DNA of 64,000 nucleotides from a virus. The stretch lies in the IMG/VR virus record IMGVR_UViG_3300020732_000008, positions 39,933 to 103,932 of that record. One strand, written 5' to 3'. Shown here piece by piece: positions 56,216 to 63,880 of this stretch; the stretch's first letter is position 1, and each line of letters begins with the position of its first letter. The position numbers and the translations under genes are program-made. A model generated the notes under the pieces. That model had not been told where the DNA came from, did no database searches, and worked only from the letters and a program-made list of their open reading frames with translations.

Positions 56216-56363
56216 CTGCAGTCTTCTTCTGTGGCTTACCTTCTTGGCGTACCTTTTGCTTAGCACGCTCTACATCCTCTAGCTTTTTCTTTACTAGAGG
56301 CTGGATAGACATAGGAACGGGCTGCCCGGTTAGGGGATTAGCCATAAGTGCCTTTTTTGCCAT
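56181..56363 (-). CDS. Small Lys-rich protein
   Basis: 60 residues: MAKKALMANPLTGQPVPMSI followed by a Lys/Gln-rich helix (KKKLEDVERAKQKVRQEGKPQKK). Overlaps the next gene. Unknown role. Confidence 0.6.
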   Translation of the reverse strand: MAKKALMANPLTGQPVPMSIQPLVKKKLEDVERAKQKVRQEGKPQKKTADGKVKKSVKAK

Positions 56364-56405
56364 AGGAATAGTGTCCCTTACTTAAACTAGATTGTCTTTA
56401 CAAAA

Positions 56406-56582
56406 TTAACGGCGCTTGCCGGACATCATGCTCTTAGCTGCCTTTGAGTAGCGGGTATTTCTGCAGTCTCCGCACTCGCTGGTATTTCCGGCCCACATAT
56501 GCTCTAGTGGAGTCATATGAGTACCACAACCAGGACAAGCAACTGATCCCTGATATATTGTCTCTGTTGAGATCTCTTCCAT
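56406..56582 (-). CDS. Small zinc-ribbon protein
   Basis: 58 residues from ATG at 56582 (TAATG overlap with upstream stop). SVACPGCGTHMTPLEHMWAGNTSECGDC is a CxxC...CxxC ribbon, followed by a basic tail. Resembles zinc ribbons of transcription-related or virion proteins; role unknown. Confidence 0.7.
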   Translation of the reverse strand: MEEISTETIYQGSVACPGCGTHMTPLEHMWAGNTSECGDCRNTRYSKAAKSMMSGKRR

Positions 56583-56950
56583 TACCAAAAACCACCGCTC
56601 TGAGCATTGCGCTCTGTACCTTGGTAGCCAGCTTGACCACCAGTAAAGTCTACTCTTGTTGGTGGCTGATCGTGATTGACGTTAATAACGTCCATAAGGC
56701 TGATTGCTCTGGTTCGGTATCCAAAGCGAGGCGGTAGCAACGTCTGGTTGGGAATTCTAGGACGTACGACACGCTGTACATCTTCTCTTGGCATCGTGAC
56801 CACGGCTAGAGCTTGTGAAGTCAAAGCCTCCATGGTGTTAGCAAATGGGCCCATGTAGTCATAACGAATACCTAGGTCAGCTTGCTCATTTTCTTTACCA
56901 ACGATGTTACGACCCTTGGTGTGGTCATATACGCTATCAGCGGAGTTCAT
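56582..56950 (-). CDS. Hypothetical virion-like protein
   Basis: 122 residues from ATG at 56950 (TAATG overlap). YDYMGPFANTMEALTSQALAVV, RVVRPRIPNQTLLPPRFGYRTR. Pro/Arg-rich with Gly end; position among similar small proteins suggests a structural role. Confidence 0.6.
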   Translation of the reverse strand: MNSADSVYDHTKGRNIVGKENEQADLGIRYDYMGPFANTMEALTSQALAVVTMPREDVQRVVRPRIPNQTLLPPRFGYRTRAISLMDVINVNHDQPPTRVDFTGGQAGYQGTERNAQSGGFW

Positions 56951-57489
56951 TACCAAGGAGCTTTCAAGTGTGCGAACTGTGCGTTCTTCTGTGGATTAAA
57001 TTCACCCGGAATGTTAGCGGAGACGTTAGCCTTGCCATCATTAACAAGGTGTGGTGCTGGTGCAAGCTTAAATGTTGGAGCTTGACGATTTTGTCTTAGA
57101 ACCATTCCACCCTCTACATTTGTAGGAGTAAATCGACGATTCACACCACGATCAGGTCCAAGACCTTGAGGCCATAAATACTGTGCGGCATCAATGCGCT
57201 CGCCTTTGTGAACACCACGTTGATAACCACGCTGGTTTTGTCGGTTCTTTAATGAATCTAATACTACGTCTGAAGTTGAGTAGGGCTTACCCTTATCATC
57301 ACGACGTGATCGCATCGTGCCAAGGTAGCCGTCAGGATATTCTGCTTCAGGTACACGACCAACACCAAGGCGTAGGTAATCCATGTCGCTTCGAGGAACG
57401 ACAGGGGTACCTCCACCACCGGTGGTGGTATAGGCGCCTACATAACCGTTAGCACCGAGGTACTGCCAGTTTTGATGGGCTTGTGGCAT
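56950..57489 (-). CDS. Hypothetical virion-like protein
   Basis: 179 residues, Gly/Asn/Arg/Tyr-rich (WQYLGANGYVGAYTTTGGGGTP; RGYQRGVHKGERIDAAQYLWPQG). Low predicted order. First gene of the 54-57 kb run, with AAGGAG before ATG. Not recognised. Confidence 0.6.
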   Translation of the reverse strand: MPQAHQNWQYLGANGYVGAYTTTGGGGTPVVPRSDMDYLRLGVGRVPEAEYPDGYLGTMRSRRDDKGKPYSTSDVVLDSLKNRQNQRGYQRGVHKGERIDAAQYLWPQGLGPDRGVNRRFTPTNVEGGMVLRQNRQAPTFKLAPAPHLVNDGKANVSANIPGEFNPQKNAQFAHLKAPW

Positions 57490-57533
57490 TTCATCTCCTT
57501 AGCAGACAATGAGATAAGTTTACGGGTAAATAC

Positions 57534-57558
57534 AAAAACCCGGGCTATTAACCCGGGT
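57534..57558 (-). terminator. Terminator after 57574 gene
   Basis: On the minus strand ACCCGGG and CCCGGGT pair (7 bp) around a short loop and are followed by TTTTT. Confidence 0.85.
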
Positions 57559-57573
57559 AATTGTCTGCTTAAA

Positions 57574-57876
57574 TTACTTAGTTGCGTCCAAAGCAGCCTT
57601 AGCTACAGCTGCCTGAGCATCTGTTACAGCTGCGGTAGCAACTGAAGAGATAGCTGAGGTTGTTACTGCATCTAGGTGTTCCTTTTTAGCAAGATCGTTA
57701 ACTACACCCTTAGGGTTGAACTTAGCGATCAAAGGTCCAACTACACCGATTGCTGCTGCCCATAGGACATGCTTTAGGTGGTGGTTACCTGTCTGATAGA
57801 TACCGATAGCAGCTGCTGCAGTTGCATAAACATAATGCTCAACAAGAAGCTTTTCTGATGGTGTGATCTTTGCCAT
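57574..57876 (-). CDS. Holin-like membrane protein
   Basis: 100 residues. Two hydrophobic segments (YVYATAAAAIGIYQTG and VLWAAAIGVVGPLIAKF) are followed by an Ala-rich amphipathic C-terminus. Position after the lytic genes fits a holin, but the family is diverse and this is inferred from topology and context. Confidence 0.6.
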   Translation of the reverse strand: MAKITPSEKLLVEHYVYATAAAAIGIYQTGNHHLKHVLWAAAIGVVGPLIAKFNPKGVVNDLAKKEHLDAVTTSAISSVATAAVTDAQAAVAKAALDATK

Positions 57877-57879
57877 TTA

Positions 57880-58113
57880 TTATTCCTTTACCTGTTCTAC
57901 GTTGTTGACGTATGGAGTAACGATGTGCGAGTCTGCTTGCACATTCGGCTTTGATGAACTGAAGTTAGGCGATGCCGCTCCAGCTAACCCTGCCGACAGT
58001 GCTAATCCTACATGCTTTGGATCGGTTGCAAAACCAGAGGATGCCCAAGCCGAGATCGTAGCCATACTAGAAATACCCATAGATATGGGGCTTTTGAAGT
58101 TAAACTTAATCAT
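57880..58113 (-). CDS. Small membrane/secreted protein of lysis cassette
   Basis: 77 residues from ATG at 58113 (ATGA overlap with the lysin stop). SPISMGISSMATISAWASSGF and HVGLALSAGLAGAAS are weakly hydrophobic helices, followed by a polar tail. Could be a second holin or regulator. Confidence 0.55.
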   Translation of the reverse strand: MIKFNFKSPISMGISSMATISAWASSGFATDPKHVGLALSAGLAGAASPNFSSSKPNVQADSHIVTPYVNNVEQVKE

Positions 58114-58982
58114 GTTCCGGCCTTTGCACACATAGACAAGTAGGTGTTAGGTCCAACTATACCCTCTTTTTTCTCTACTGCCAACCCTGGATACTTAGAC
58201 TGGTAGAGGGGGATCAAGGCTATCTCTTCAGCCGTTAAAACACTAGACACTAAATTAGCTGGGAGTAGACCGGCATTAGCGAGCGCCCTAGCGACCAAAA
58301 GTTCTGCTGTTCCCTTTGAACCCGGCTTTTTAAACACCGCTGAACCTGGAAAGGGAGGGGCAACAATAACCGTAGTCTTAGCAGGAGGCGTTGTTGTCGC
58401 CGTGTGATTGACAGCGGCAACTCCACCACCGGCAACAGCGGTGGCTCCAGCAACACCAACAGCTAAAGGCTTGTTTACATTCGCTTTATTAGCAGCCGGT
58501 TTAACTGCCCCTGGATATGCGGGACGAACGATTGCTAGTACATAAAGATATGGACGGTGTACACGGAAGACACCATCTCCATTTGCAGGATTACCCGTAG
58601 ACTTATCTGGTCCAGTGTTGAATCCAATACAAGTCAATCCATCACGAGAGGCTGCTTCTATAATCTCTACGTGATCAGCAACGCCGTTGCCAGACCATGA
58701 ATAGAACACTAAGTCTCCTGGTTGTCCGCTGTATTTATCTACAACTTGGCCCTTCTTTTGAAACCAAGTAAGACCTGCGGGACAATAGGCAAATCCTTTT
58801 TCAGTCTGTGCAGATACTATCGCTGACAAACCAACCTGTGCAAAGCACCAGCTAACGCCCATGGCGCAATAGCTCTCGTTAGGAATTCCGTACCATGCTC
58901 CGTATGGGTTCTCATTGTTAGGTCCTTCAATAAATCCCACCTGTTGTTGTGCAATATTAACTACGTCTAATCCGCTGCTCAC
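58110..58982 (-). CDS. CHAP-type endolysin
   Basis: 290 residues. Residues 8-155 are a CHAP/NlpC-like peptidase: ESYCAMGVSWCFAQVG (Cys nucleophile), PGDLVFYSWSGNGVADHVEII (His) and CIGFNTGPDKS. Residues 158-215 are an Ala/Val/Thr-rich linker with a possible hydrophobic helix. The C-terminal part (LLVARALANAGLLPANLVS; YPGLAVEKKEGIVGPNTYLSMC) looks like a peptidoglycan-binding module. It should cut the cell wall cross-links at lysis. Confidence 0.82.
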   Translation of the reverse strand: MSSGLDVVNIAQQQVGFIEGPNNENPYGAWYGIPNESYCAMGVSWCFAQVGLSAIVSAQTEKGFAYCPAGLTWFQKKGQVVDKYSGQPGDLVFYSWSGNGVADHVEIIEAASRDGLTCIGFNTGPDKSTGNPANGDGVFRVHRPYLYVLAIVRPAYPGAVKPAANKANVNKPLAVGVAGATAVAGGGVAAVNHTATTTPPAKTTVIVAPPFPGSAVFKKPGSKGTAELLVARALANAGLLPANLVSSVLTAEEIALIPLYQSKYPGLAVEKKEGIVGPNTYLSMCAKAGT

Positions 58983-59464
58983 TGATAGATTAACCTTTCA
59001 GCTAAGTCTCCTGGTGTAACAAGATTATTAGGTTTATGGCTTAGTTCGAACTCAGCCTTTGCATAGCACTCAGCGACTAACTCAGAGCAAATATAACCCA
59101 TGCGTTTAGCTAGGGAGTTCCAAAGCTTTTGAGGAGGTAAACGAAGACCCAAGATCCTAAAGAAAATGACTGCGATGTCAAAGAAGCCGTATGGTTTACC
59201 CACTAAGGTTTTTGCATAGGCAACGATCTGGTCACGCTTTGTCTGATCTAGACTCCCCTCATGCTGATTCCAAGCAATGATTGGATATTCAGAGACGTCG
59301 CTAAGTGCCACCCCAGTTGGGTTGGCTTCGACGATCTTGCCATCTCCAACGTAGATAACCGCATGGTTCCATCGGCTAGACGTACCTACCCGGATGAGCC
59401 TACCTACTAGGCCCGAGGTCTTTACTACGCCGTAATCTCCTGGACGTGGTTCATACTTTGCCAT
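58979..59464 (-). CDS. Permuted NlpC/P60 (YiiX-like) cysteine peptidase
   Basis: 161 residues: PRPGDYGVVKTSGLVGRLIRV, RWNHAVIYVGDGKIVEANPTG (His first) and MGYICSELVAECYAKA (Cys late), the permuted order seen in YiiX/DUF830-type amidases. Acts on peptidoglycan or lipid amide bonds. Starts 4 bases before the lysin start; both belong to the lysis cassette. Confidence 0.75.
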   Translation of the reverse strand: MAKYEPRPGDYGVVKTSGLVGRLIRVGTSSRWNHAVIYVGDGKIVEANPTGVALSDVSEYPIIAWNQHEGSLDQTKRDQIVAYAKTLVGKPYGFFDIAVIFFRILGLRLPPQKLWNSLAKRMGYICSELVAECYAKAEFELSHKPNNLVTPGDLAERLIYQ

Positions 59465-59873
59465 CTTCTTCTGCCTGATTCTCTAGAATATCTTCTAGGT
59501 GCTCTATTTCTTTCTCTTCTAGCTTCTTGACGTCCTTTAATAGGGCACGCATTTCTACTAGCATCTCGTCTATTTGTACCAAGGCTTTACGAGTTGCTCG
59601 AAGTATCTGTGCATCACGTTTAGTCTGCCCGATCATGGCGATACCAATAATAAGTTCTACTGTTACTGCTAGCCATGAGGCTACATTCATCCACTTTACA
59701 TAGGCATGGGTGTCTGTAAACCAAGTAGGTTGAGCCCACCAAACAAAGGTAGCTACAGACCATACCGATACAAAGTACCAGTTACGGATTAATCCCTGGA
59801 TCTTCCAAGAGATCTGCTCACTAAAGTTTAAAAAATCGCCGGTATCAGGGTGGACGTACTTTCTTTTAATCAT
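59451..59873 (-). CDS. Two-helix membrane protein with coiled-coil tail
   Basis: 140 residues. Transmembrane segments WYFVSVWSVATFVWW and VASWLAVTVELIIGIAMIG, then GQTKRDAQILRATRKALVQIDEML and a charged coiled coil. The helix-turn to 'GQTxRDA' is like small membrane proteins linked to low-affinity iron permeases. May be a holin, spanin-like part or exclusion protein. Confidence 0.65.
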   Translation of the reverse strand: MIKRKYVHPDTGDFLNFSEQISWKIQGLIRNWYFVSVWSVATFVWWAQPTWFTDTHAYVKWMNVASWLAVTVELIIGIAMIGQTKRDAQILRATRKALVQIDEMLVEMRALLKDVKKLEEKEIEHLEDILENQAEEDGKV

Positions 59874-59882
59874 GTACTCCCC

Positions 59883-60197
59883 TTAGATAAGCTCGGTCTT
59901 TACCTTCATTACTTCAATTTCAGTTCTAATAAGTTGCTGATGCTCAATTAGGTGATCTACTTTGTTGATCAAACCTGTCTTGCCATCGTTATAAAGCGCA
60001 TATTCAATACGGCTAGTGCGCTTATCCATCTCTGTAAGAACAGAGAGTTCTTCTCTAATATCATCTTTTAAAGAAGATAGATGACTATCAATGACCTTAT
60101 CTACACCGTGTTTAAATAACCACCAGATGCCGGTACAGACTGCACCAAAGGTAAAAATGTAACAGTAAGCTACGTTTGCCCAATCAGAAGTGGTCAT
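59883..60197 (-). CDS. Single-span membrane protein with coiled coil
   Basis: 104 residues from ATG at 60197 (AGGAG 6 bases upstream). One N-terminal transmembrane helix (VAYCYIFTFGAVCTGIWWLF) and a coiled-coil tail (LSSLKDDIREELSVLTEMDKRTSRIEYAL). Layout resembles XhlA/DUF2746-type lysis accessory proteins. Confidence 0.65.
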   Translation of the reverse strand: MTTSDWANVAYCYIFTFGAVCTGIWWLFKHGVDKVIDSHLSSLKDDIREELSVLTEMDKRTSRIEYALYNDGKTGLINKVDHLIEHQQLIRTEIEVMKVKTELI

Positions 60198-60212
60198 AGA
60201 TTCTCCTAAATA

Positions 60213-60247
60213 CAAAACCGGTGTATGCATATTGTGCATGACACCGG
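60213..60247 (-). terminator. Terminator after metallophosphoesterase
   Basis: On the minus strand CCGGTGT and ACACCGG, extended by ATGCA/TGCAT, form a hairpin (60218-60247) followed by TTTTG. Confidence 0.8.
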
Positions 60248-60261
60248 CCTGTATGTCAGGA

Positions 60262-61452
60262 TTAAATCCTGGATTTAAATTCCTGTCCTCTAAACAATGT
60301 TTTTCCATCATCAATATGCACTAACTCAACGTGGAAAGAACCTTCTGGCTTGTATGTAACTACAGAGATTCCCTGTTGCCAGTTCTCATAGTAAGTTACT
60401 GGCTTACCGTCGATTCCAATCGATCCCTTAACACTTGGTACTGCGCCGTCTACACGGCATAGGCAACCAGGTGAAACAGCCATCGATTTAATCTTTCCCA
60501 CACGATCAAATGTGGTACGAGATTGGATCTCTTGACGGTGGATATGACCAAAGATTGTAGATACATGGGGCATCTCGTTGGTATAGCCGGCCGCTGTTGA
60601 GCCGTTAGATCGGACTTTATCGCCATGAATAGCACGAAGCTTTTCATTGATCCAGTGCGCACCAGCTGGATAGGCATCTACATATTCGATATCTAGTTCA
60701 TCTAATCGTAGGAGGTAAGGAAGGGACATGACAGGCCATGACTCGGGGATGTTAGCCCTCTTAAGTCCAAAGGCAGCCATAGCGTTCAAGCTAATGAACT
60801 TCTGCATACGGCGATCATGGTTACCCTCAAGGACAATAACCTTGGCATCAGGAGCAGCGGCTCGTTGATCAGCCAAGAATATGTGACCCTTATCAATAGC
60901 CATCTGTGCAGTGTGTGCAAAGTTAGCTTCTTGCTCATACTTTCCATACATTGGGAGGTCTAGGAAGTCACCCAGGTTTACCACCTGTTGAACACCGACC
61001 TCATGCTCTAGATAGTTAATGATCTGAATAGCTACATCCATAGCAGCTTCATCATGGAATGCGTCCATAGTTCCGTCTTCATATAGACGATAACCGATCT
61101 GTGGATCGGGTAGAACTACAGCTACTTCCCACTCAGTATCAAGAGGAGCTTTCTTAGATTTAGGTGCAGCCTTAATAACTGTAGGTGCAGCTTGTTGCAC
61201 TACAGGCCAGGCTGGTCCCTCTTCCCATTTAGGGTTGATCTGAATGCCGACGAGATCCTTTACCTGCATCTCACCGTCTGCATCTTTAGAGGCGGACTGA
61301 TAAACGCTGATACGACTTAGCGTTCCTACCTCATCAAGATCAATATTATTGCGGTCTAGTAGATCTTTGATAGCGCCGAGGGATGCATGCTTATTGACAT
61401 CTTCTCGTACATTTCGGATCTTATCGCCTAGTCCATCTTGGGGGTTTGACAT
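60262..61452 (-). CDS. Metallophosphoesterase
   Basis: 396 residues from ATG at 61452 (AAGGAG 5 bases upstream). Calcineurin-like motifs in order: LPDPQIG near 116, VVNLGDFLDLP, VLEGNHDRR and FGHIHRQE. The N-terminal 95 residues are helical and unrelated. Mre11/SbcD-like nucleases share these motifs, but no SbcC partner is visible, so substrate is open (DNA, nucleotides or phosphoproteins). Confidence 0.87.
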   Translation of the reverse strand: MSNPQDGLGDKIRNVREDVNKHASLGAIKDLLDRNNIDLDEVGTLSRISVYQSASKDADGEMQVKDLVGIQINPKWEEGPAWPVVQQAAPTVIKAAPKSKKAPLDTEWEVAVVLPDPQIGYRLYEDGTMDAFHDEAAMDVAIQIINYLEHEVGVQQVVNLGDFLDLPMYGKYEQEANFAHTAQMAIDKGHIFLADQRAAAPDAKVIVLEGNHDRRMQKFISLNAMAAFGLKRANIPESWPVMSLPYLLRLDELDIEYVDAYPAGAHWINEKLRAIHGDKVRSNGSTAAGYTNEMPHVSTIFGHIHRQEIQSRTTFDRVGKIKSMAVSPGCLCRVDGAVPSVKGSIGIDGKPVTYYENWQQGISVVTYKPEGSFHVELVHIDDGKTLFRGQEFKSRI

Positions 61453-61682
61453 ATGCACTCCTTCATTCTGTGTTTACGAATTGTCTCTGTTGAGAACTTA
61501 ACGCCGACTGTTCTCAAGAACTCACTGATTTCTTTACCGGTCATAGGAGTATCGTGAAGTAGTGCATCTACTTCCTTTTTATCTTCATCGGATAGAGAGA
61601 GAACCCACCAACCTATTTTGCATAGCTTAGTCTCGAAGATTTGGTTCTCTTCCATGTACTTATCCAAGGCCTGACGGATCAT
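61428..61682 (-). CDS. Small HTH-like protein
   Basis: 84 residues from ATG at 61682 (GGAG upstream). WWVLSLSDEDKKEVDALLHD then GKEISEFLRTVGVKFSTETIRKHRM, a helix-turn-helix-like segment similar to those in phage terminase-small or regulatory proteins. Overlaps the metallophosphoesterase start by 25 bases. Confidence 0.65.
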   Translation of the reverse strand: MIRQALDKYMEENQIFETKLCKIGWWVLSLSDEDKKEVDALLHDTPMTGKEISEFLRTVGVKFSTETIRKHRMKECICQTPKMD

Positions 61683-61707
61683 TTGCCATCTCCATTGCGT
61701 ATAAAAC

Positions 61708-61738
61708 ATAAAAGCCGGTAGAGGACTTCTCTACCGGC
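61708..61738 (-). terminator. Terminator after 61756 gene
   Basis: On the minus strand GCCGGTAGA/TCTACCGGC, perfect 9-bp stem followed by TTTTAT. Confidence 0.88.
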
Positions 61739-61755
61739 CTTTACTATACTACAGA

Positions 61756-62091
61756 TTAGTAGGACATGCCCATTTCACCTTCGAAGTTAGGCTTCTGACG
61801 ACGCATAACTGGAGGAACGATTGGAGCGTTAGCAAGAGTCGAACCAGCTGCTGGCTCGGTCTGCTTCATGTACTTTGAGCCTACGCTGTAAGCTGCGCCC
61901 ATCTGAGAGGTAGGCTTACGAATTGCGGCGCCACCTAGGGTTGGGTCGCCAGCGGCTGCATTGCCACGCTTGACGGACTTTCCACGCTGTGGCTTAGCTG
62001 CGGTGAACTTAACACCGTCTTTGCCCATTGGCTTACGTGGTGCTCCGACCTTTGCCATGCCTGCAAGGGCTTCTTGTTCTGGATTTGCCAT
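61756..62091 (-). CDS. Hypothetical basic protein
   Basis: 111 residues from ATG at 62091 (AAAGGAAG upstream). Ala/Gly/Lys/Pro-rich (MANPEQEALAGMAKVGAPRKP; KPQRGKSVKRGNAAAGDP), ends NFEGEMGMSY. Low order; similar in style to the small basic virion-like proteins. Not recognised. Confidence 0.65.
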   Translation of the reverse strand: MANPEQEALAGMAKVGAPRKPMGKDGVKFTAAKPQRGKSVKRGNAAAGDPTLGGAAIRKPTSQMGAAYSVGSKYMKQTEPAAGSTLANAPIVPPVMRRQKPNFEGEMGMSY

Positions 62092-62141
62092 ATGACTTCC
62101 TTTAAATAGAGTTGAGATCTCGCTATAAGGATACAAGATTA

Positions 62142-62423
62142 TTAATTAATAAAGATGGTAAATACAATGGCAGAGATTTCTCCATCTCTGGAATCCACTG
62201 TGGTAAAGCCTGGAATACACGCTAAACGCATGCCTCTTGGGGCTACATATCCGCTTGCGATGGCGATTGCTTTTACAGCCTGGTTAACTGCTGAGGCTCC
62301 TACGGCACGCACCTTGATCTGCGGTGCTTCATAAAGAGCGTGGGCAATAGCTGAGCCCAGCGATTGGGCGTTTGAACTTGCGCCTACACGCAAAAACTTT
62401 TCTTCTTCTTTCTTTTCAGTCAC
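62142..62423 (-). CDS. SpoVS-family (Alba-like) protein
   Basis: 93 residues, GTG start. FLRVGASSNAQSLGSAIAHAL, VRAVGASAVNQAVKAIAIASGYVAP and CIPGFTTVDSRDGEISAIVF match SpoVS almost throughout its length. SpoVS has an Alba-like nucleic-acid-binding fold and affects sporulation and septation in Bacillus and is found in other non-sporulating bacteria. A phage copy could alter host gene control or division; inference. Its ribosome site lies in a hairpin. Confidence 0.85.
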   Translation of the reverse strand: MTEKKEEEKFLRVGASSNAQSLGSAIAHALYEAPQIKVRAVGASAVNQAVKAIAIASGYVAPRGMRLACIPGFTTVDSRDGEISAIVFTIFIN

Positions 62424-62430
62424 TGTTTGT

Positions 62431-62470
62431 GGTCCTTTAGGGTCGAGTTAATGTAGTGCCCTCAAGGACC
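62431..62470 (-). promoter_or_regulatory. Hairpin that can hide the spoVS ribosome site
   Basis: On the minus strand GGTCCTT-x-AGGG... mirrors ...CCCT-x-AAGGACC (11 bp, one mismatch). The 3' arm contains AAAGGA, the only plausible ribosome site for the gene at 62423. Confidence 0.6.
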
Positions 62471-62475
62471 TAGTA

Positions 62476-63105
62476 TCAGGGTTTTTCTCTATATTTGGGG
62501 TCTAAAAGCTTGTCGATTATCTCTCGTTCATAAGACAGCTCACCAAGACCACAAGCAATGCGAGCCAAGGCATAAGAGTCAGCAGCGTTGTCATTGTCGA
62601 ATTCTACTCCCCACTTCTTATAGGTTTGCATCAGGATCTGATTCTTTTGAACACCCTGAGCTTTACCCGTAACATACTTCTTTACCTGAGTAGGTGCAAC
62701 TACTACTGGATACCTGGCGTCTTGGTTATCCTCATCATAAAACCAGAAGAGAAGCTCTAGCTTGACCATTCCCCCCAGTTCTCCGGCCATATGAGCCATC
62801 TGAGCACCATAGGCATACCCTTCAATGGCAGCGCCCTTAATCTGCTCATGGGACCACTCAAGGTAGTTGCTTAAGAATGAACGAATGTCAGACAGACGTT
62901 CGACACCACGACCTTGGCCTTCATATACCTCGGTGTAGTAGCGACCGTCTGCTGTCATACTCGTTATAGCGAAGCCGCTATAAGACTGATCAATACCTAT
63001 AAAACGTGGCTCTGGGTCATCCCAGGGCAAGCCACCATCATAGATCTTAGGATTGAGTTTCTTCTTCAAGATCCCACTCTTCTCTAAAGGATTTGATTTC
63101 AGCAT
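62476..63105 (-). CDS. RuvC-like Holliday junction resolvase
   Basis: About 209 residues; ATG at 63105 is taken, other starts are possible inside the upstream gene. RFIGIDQSYSGFAI (first Asp), IKGAAIEGYAYGAQM (Glu) and NDNAADSYALARI (DxxxD-type end) give the RuvC/RNase H-fold acidic set; VAPTQVKKYVTGKAQ matches the substrate loop. It should resolve branched DNA before packaging. Confidence 0.85.
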   Translation of the reverse strand: MLKSNPLEKSGILKKKLNPKIYDGGLPWDDPEPRFIGIDQSYSGFAITSMTADGRYYTEVYEGQGRGVERLSDIRSFLSNYLEWSHEQIKGAAIEGYAYGAQMAHMAGELGGMVKLELLFWFYDEDNQDARYPVVVAPTQVKKYVTGKAQGVQKNQILMQTYKKWGVEFDNDNAADSYALARIACGLGELSYEREIIDKLLDPKYREKP

Positions 63106-63295
63106 CACGGATAGAGATAGCGTTAGCCATATAAGCAAGGTCCTCATCTGAGGCAGTGCTCTTTAATGAATTGTAGATAGTAGTAGCTTGCTCCAGATTT
63201 AACTCCAGAAGCTTTAGCTGATCCTTACGACGATTCTTAAGAAAGGCTACCTGCTCAGCTTGACGCTGTGCAATCTTTTCTGATCTTTTACTCAT
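63047..63295 (-). CDS. Small coiled-coil protein
   Basis: 82 residues, nearly all helix: RSEKIAQRQAEQVAFLKNRRKDQLKLLELNLEQ, acidic end (EEWDLEEETQS). Overlaps the RuvC-like gene. Unknown role. Confidence 0.6.
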   Translation of the reverse strand: MSKRSEKIAQRQAEQVAFLKNRRKDQLKLLELNLEQATTIYNSLKSTASDEDLAYMANAISIRDAEIKSFREEWDLEEETQS

Positions 63296-63384
63296 TTGTT
63301 TAACTCATATACTGATAGTAGGGACATGAATATAGCTCCAGTGAGCAGTAAACCTAAGACAACCTTAACCCGTGTGCGGATCAT
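63292..63384 (-). CDS. 30-residue membrane microprotein
   Basis: ATG at 63384 (GGAG upstream) and a stop overlapping the next start (ATGA). MIRTRVK then VVLGLLLTGAIFMSLLSVY, a single transmembrane helix with positive N-terminus. Coupling supports translation. Confidence 0.55.
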   Translation of the reverse strand: MIRTRVKVVLGLLLTGAIFMSLLSVYELNK

Positions 63385-63614
63385 GCTAACTCCTTCTCAA
63401 TGGCTTGAATGGTAGGGCAGGGGTAACGGGCGGGGTATATATCGCCTTCCTCACCACTGTCGCAAGCAACGCAGCATACCTGTGGGTTGTTGGAATTCCA
63501 TGTAAATGGTCTATGTATCGCCACTACTGCGCGAAGGGCAGCAACAGTTACACCTACCACGCTGCAACTATGGTCAAGTTCATCTAACTTTGCCAGCAAT
63601 TCATCGTGGGTCAT
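63381..63614 (-). CDS. Small Cys-containing protein
   Basis: 77 residues. MTHDELLAKLDEL, a helix with ALRAVVAIHRPF, then CCVACDSGEEGDIYPARYPCPTIQAIEKEL. The 'C..C...YPCPTIQAIEK' ending is common among small actinophage and mycobacteriophage proteins as I recall. Function unknown. Confidence 0.7.
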   Translation of the reverse strand: MTHDELLAKLDELDHSCSVVGVTVAALRAVVAIHRPFTWNSNNPQVCCVACDSGEEGDIYPARYPCPTIQAIEKELA

Positions 63615-63808
63615 TTCTCACCCCTAGCGATAGCGGCGGCATTGCGATAAGCCGCAGTGATGTCACACCTTTGGCACAGAATGTTTGATTTATGCTTTGG
63701 ATGATTCTTTTCAGCGTAATCCTCAATCTCTCGCGCTATCTGCTCGCGGAGTTGTTTAATAGCCTCGGGAGCAACTATCTCTAGTCGGCGCAGTTCTGAT
63801 TTGCTCAC
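63611..63808 (-). CDS. Small hypothetical protein
   Basis: 65 residues, GTG start after a TAA. LRRLEIVAPEAIKQLREQIAREIEDYAEKN helical, then NILCQRCDITAAYRNAAAIARGEK. Overlaps the next gene by 4 bases. The AIARGE ending recurs in the partial gene at 63881. Confidence 0.65.
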   Translation of the reverse strand: MSKSELRRLEIVAPEAIKQLREQIAREIEDYAEKNHPKHKSNILCQRCDITAAYRNAAAIARGEK

Positions 63809-63877
63809 TTATCCACCTCGCTTTGTTGAAAACGAATTTGCTTCCTCATCGCTGAGGATTTGCTTAGTTAGGTTCAT
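63809..63877 (-). CDS. Possible 22-residue microprotein
   Basis: ATG at 63877 follows the upstream stop at once; MNLTKQILSDEEANSFSTKR is the bulk of it. Only its packing between genes supports it. Confidence 0.35.
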   Translation of the reverse strand: MNLTKQILSDEEANSFSTKRGG

Positions 63878-63880
63878 AAC

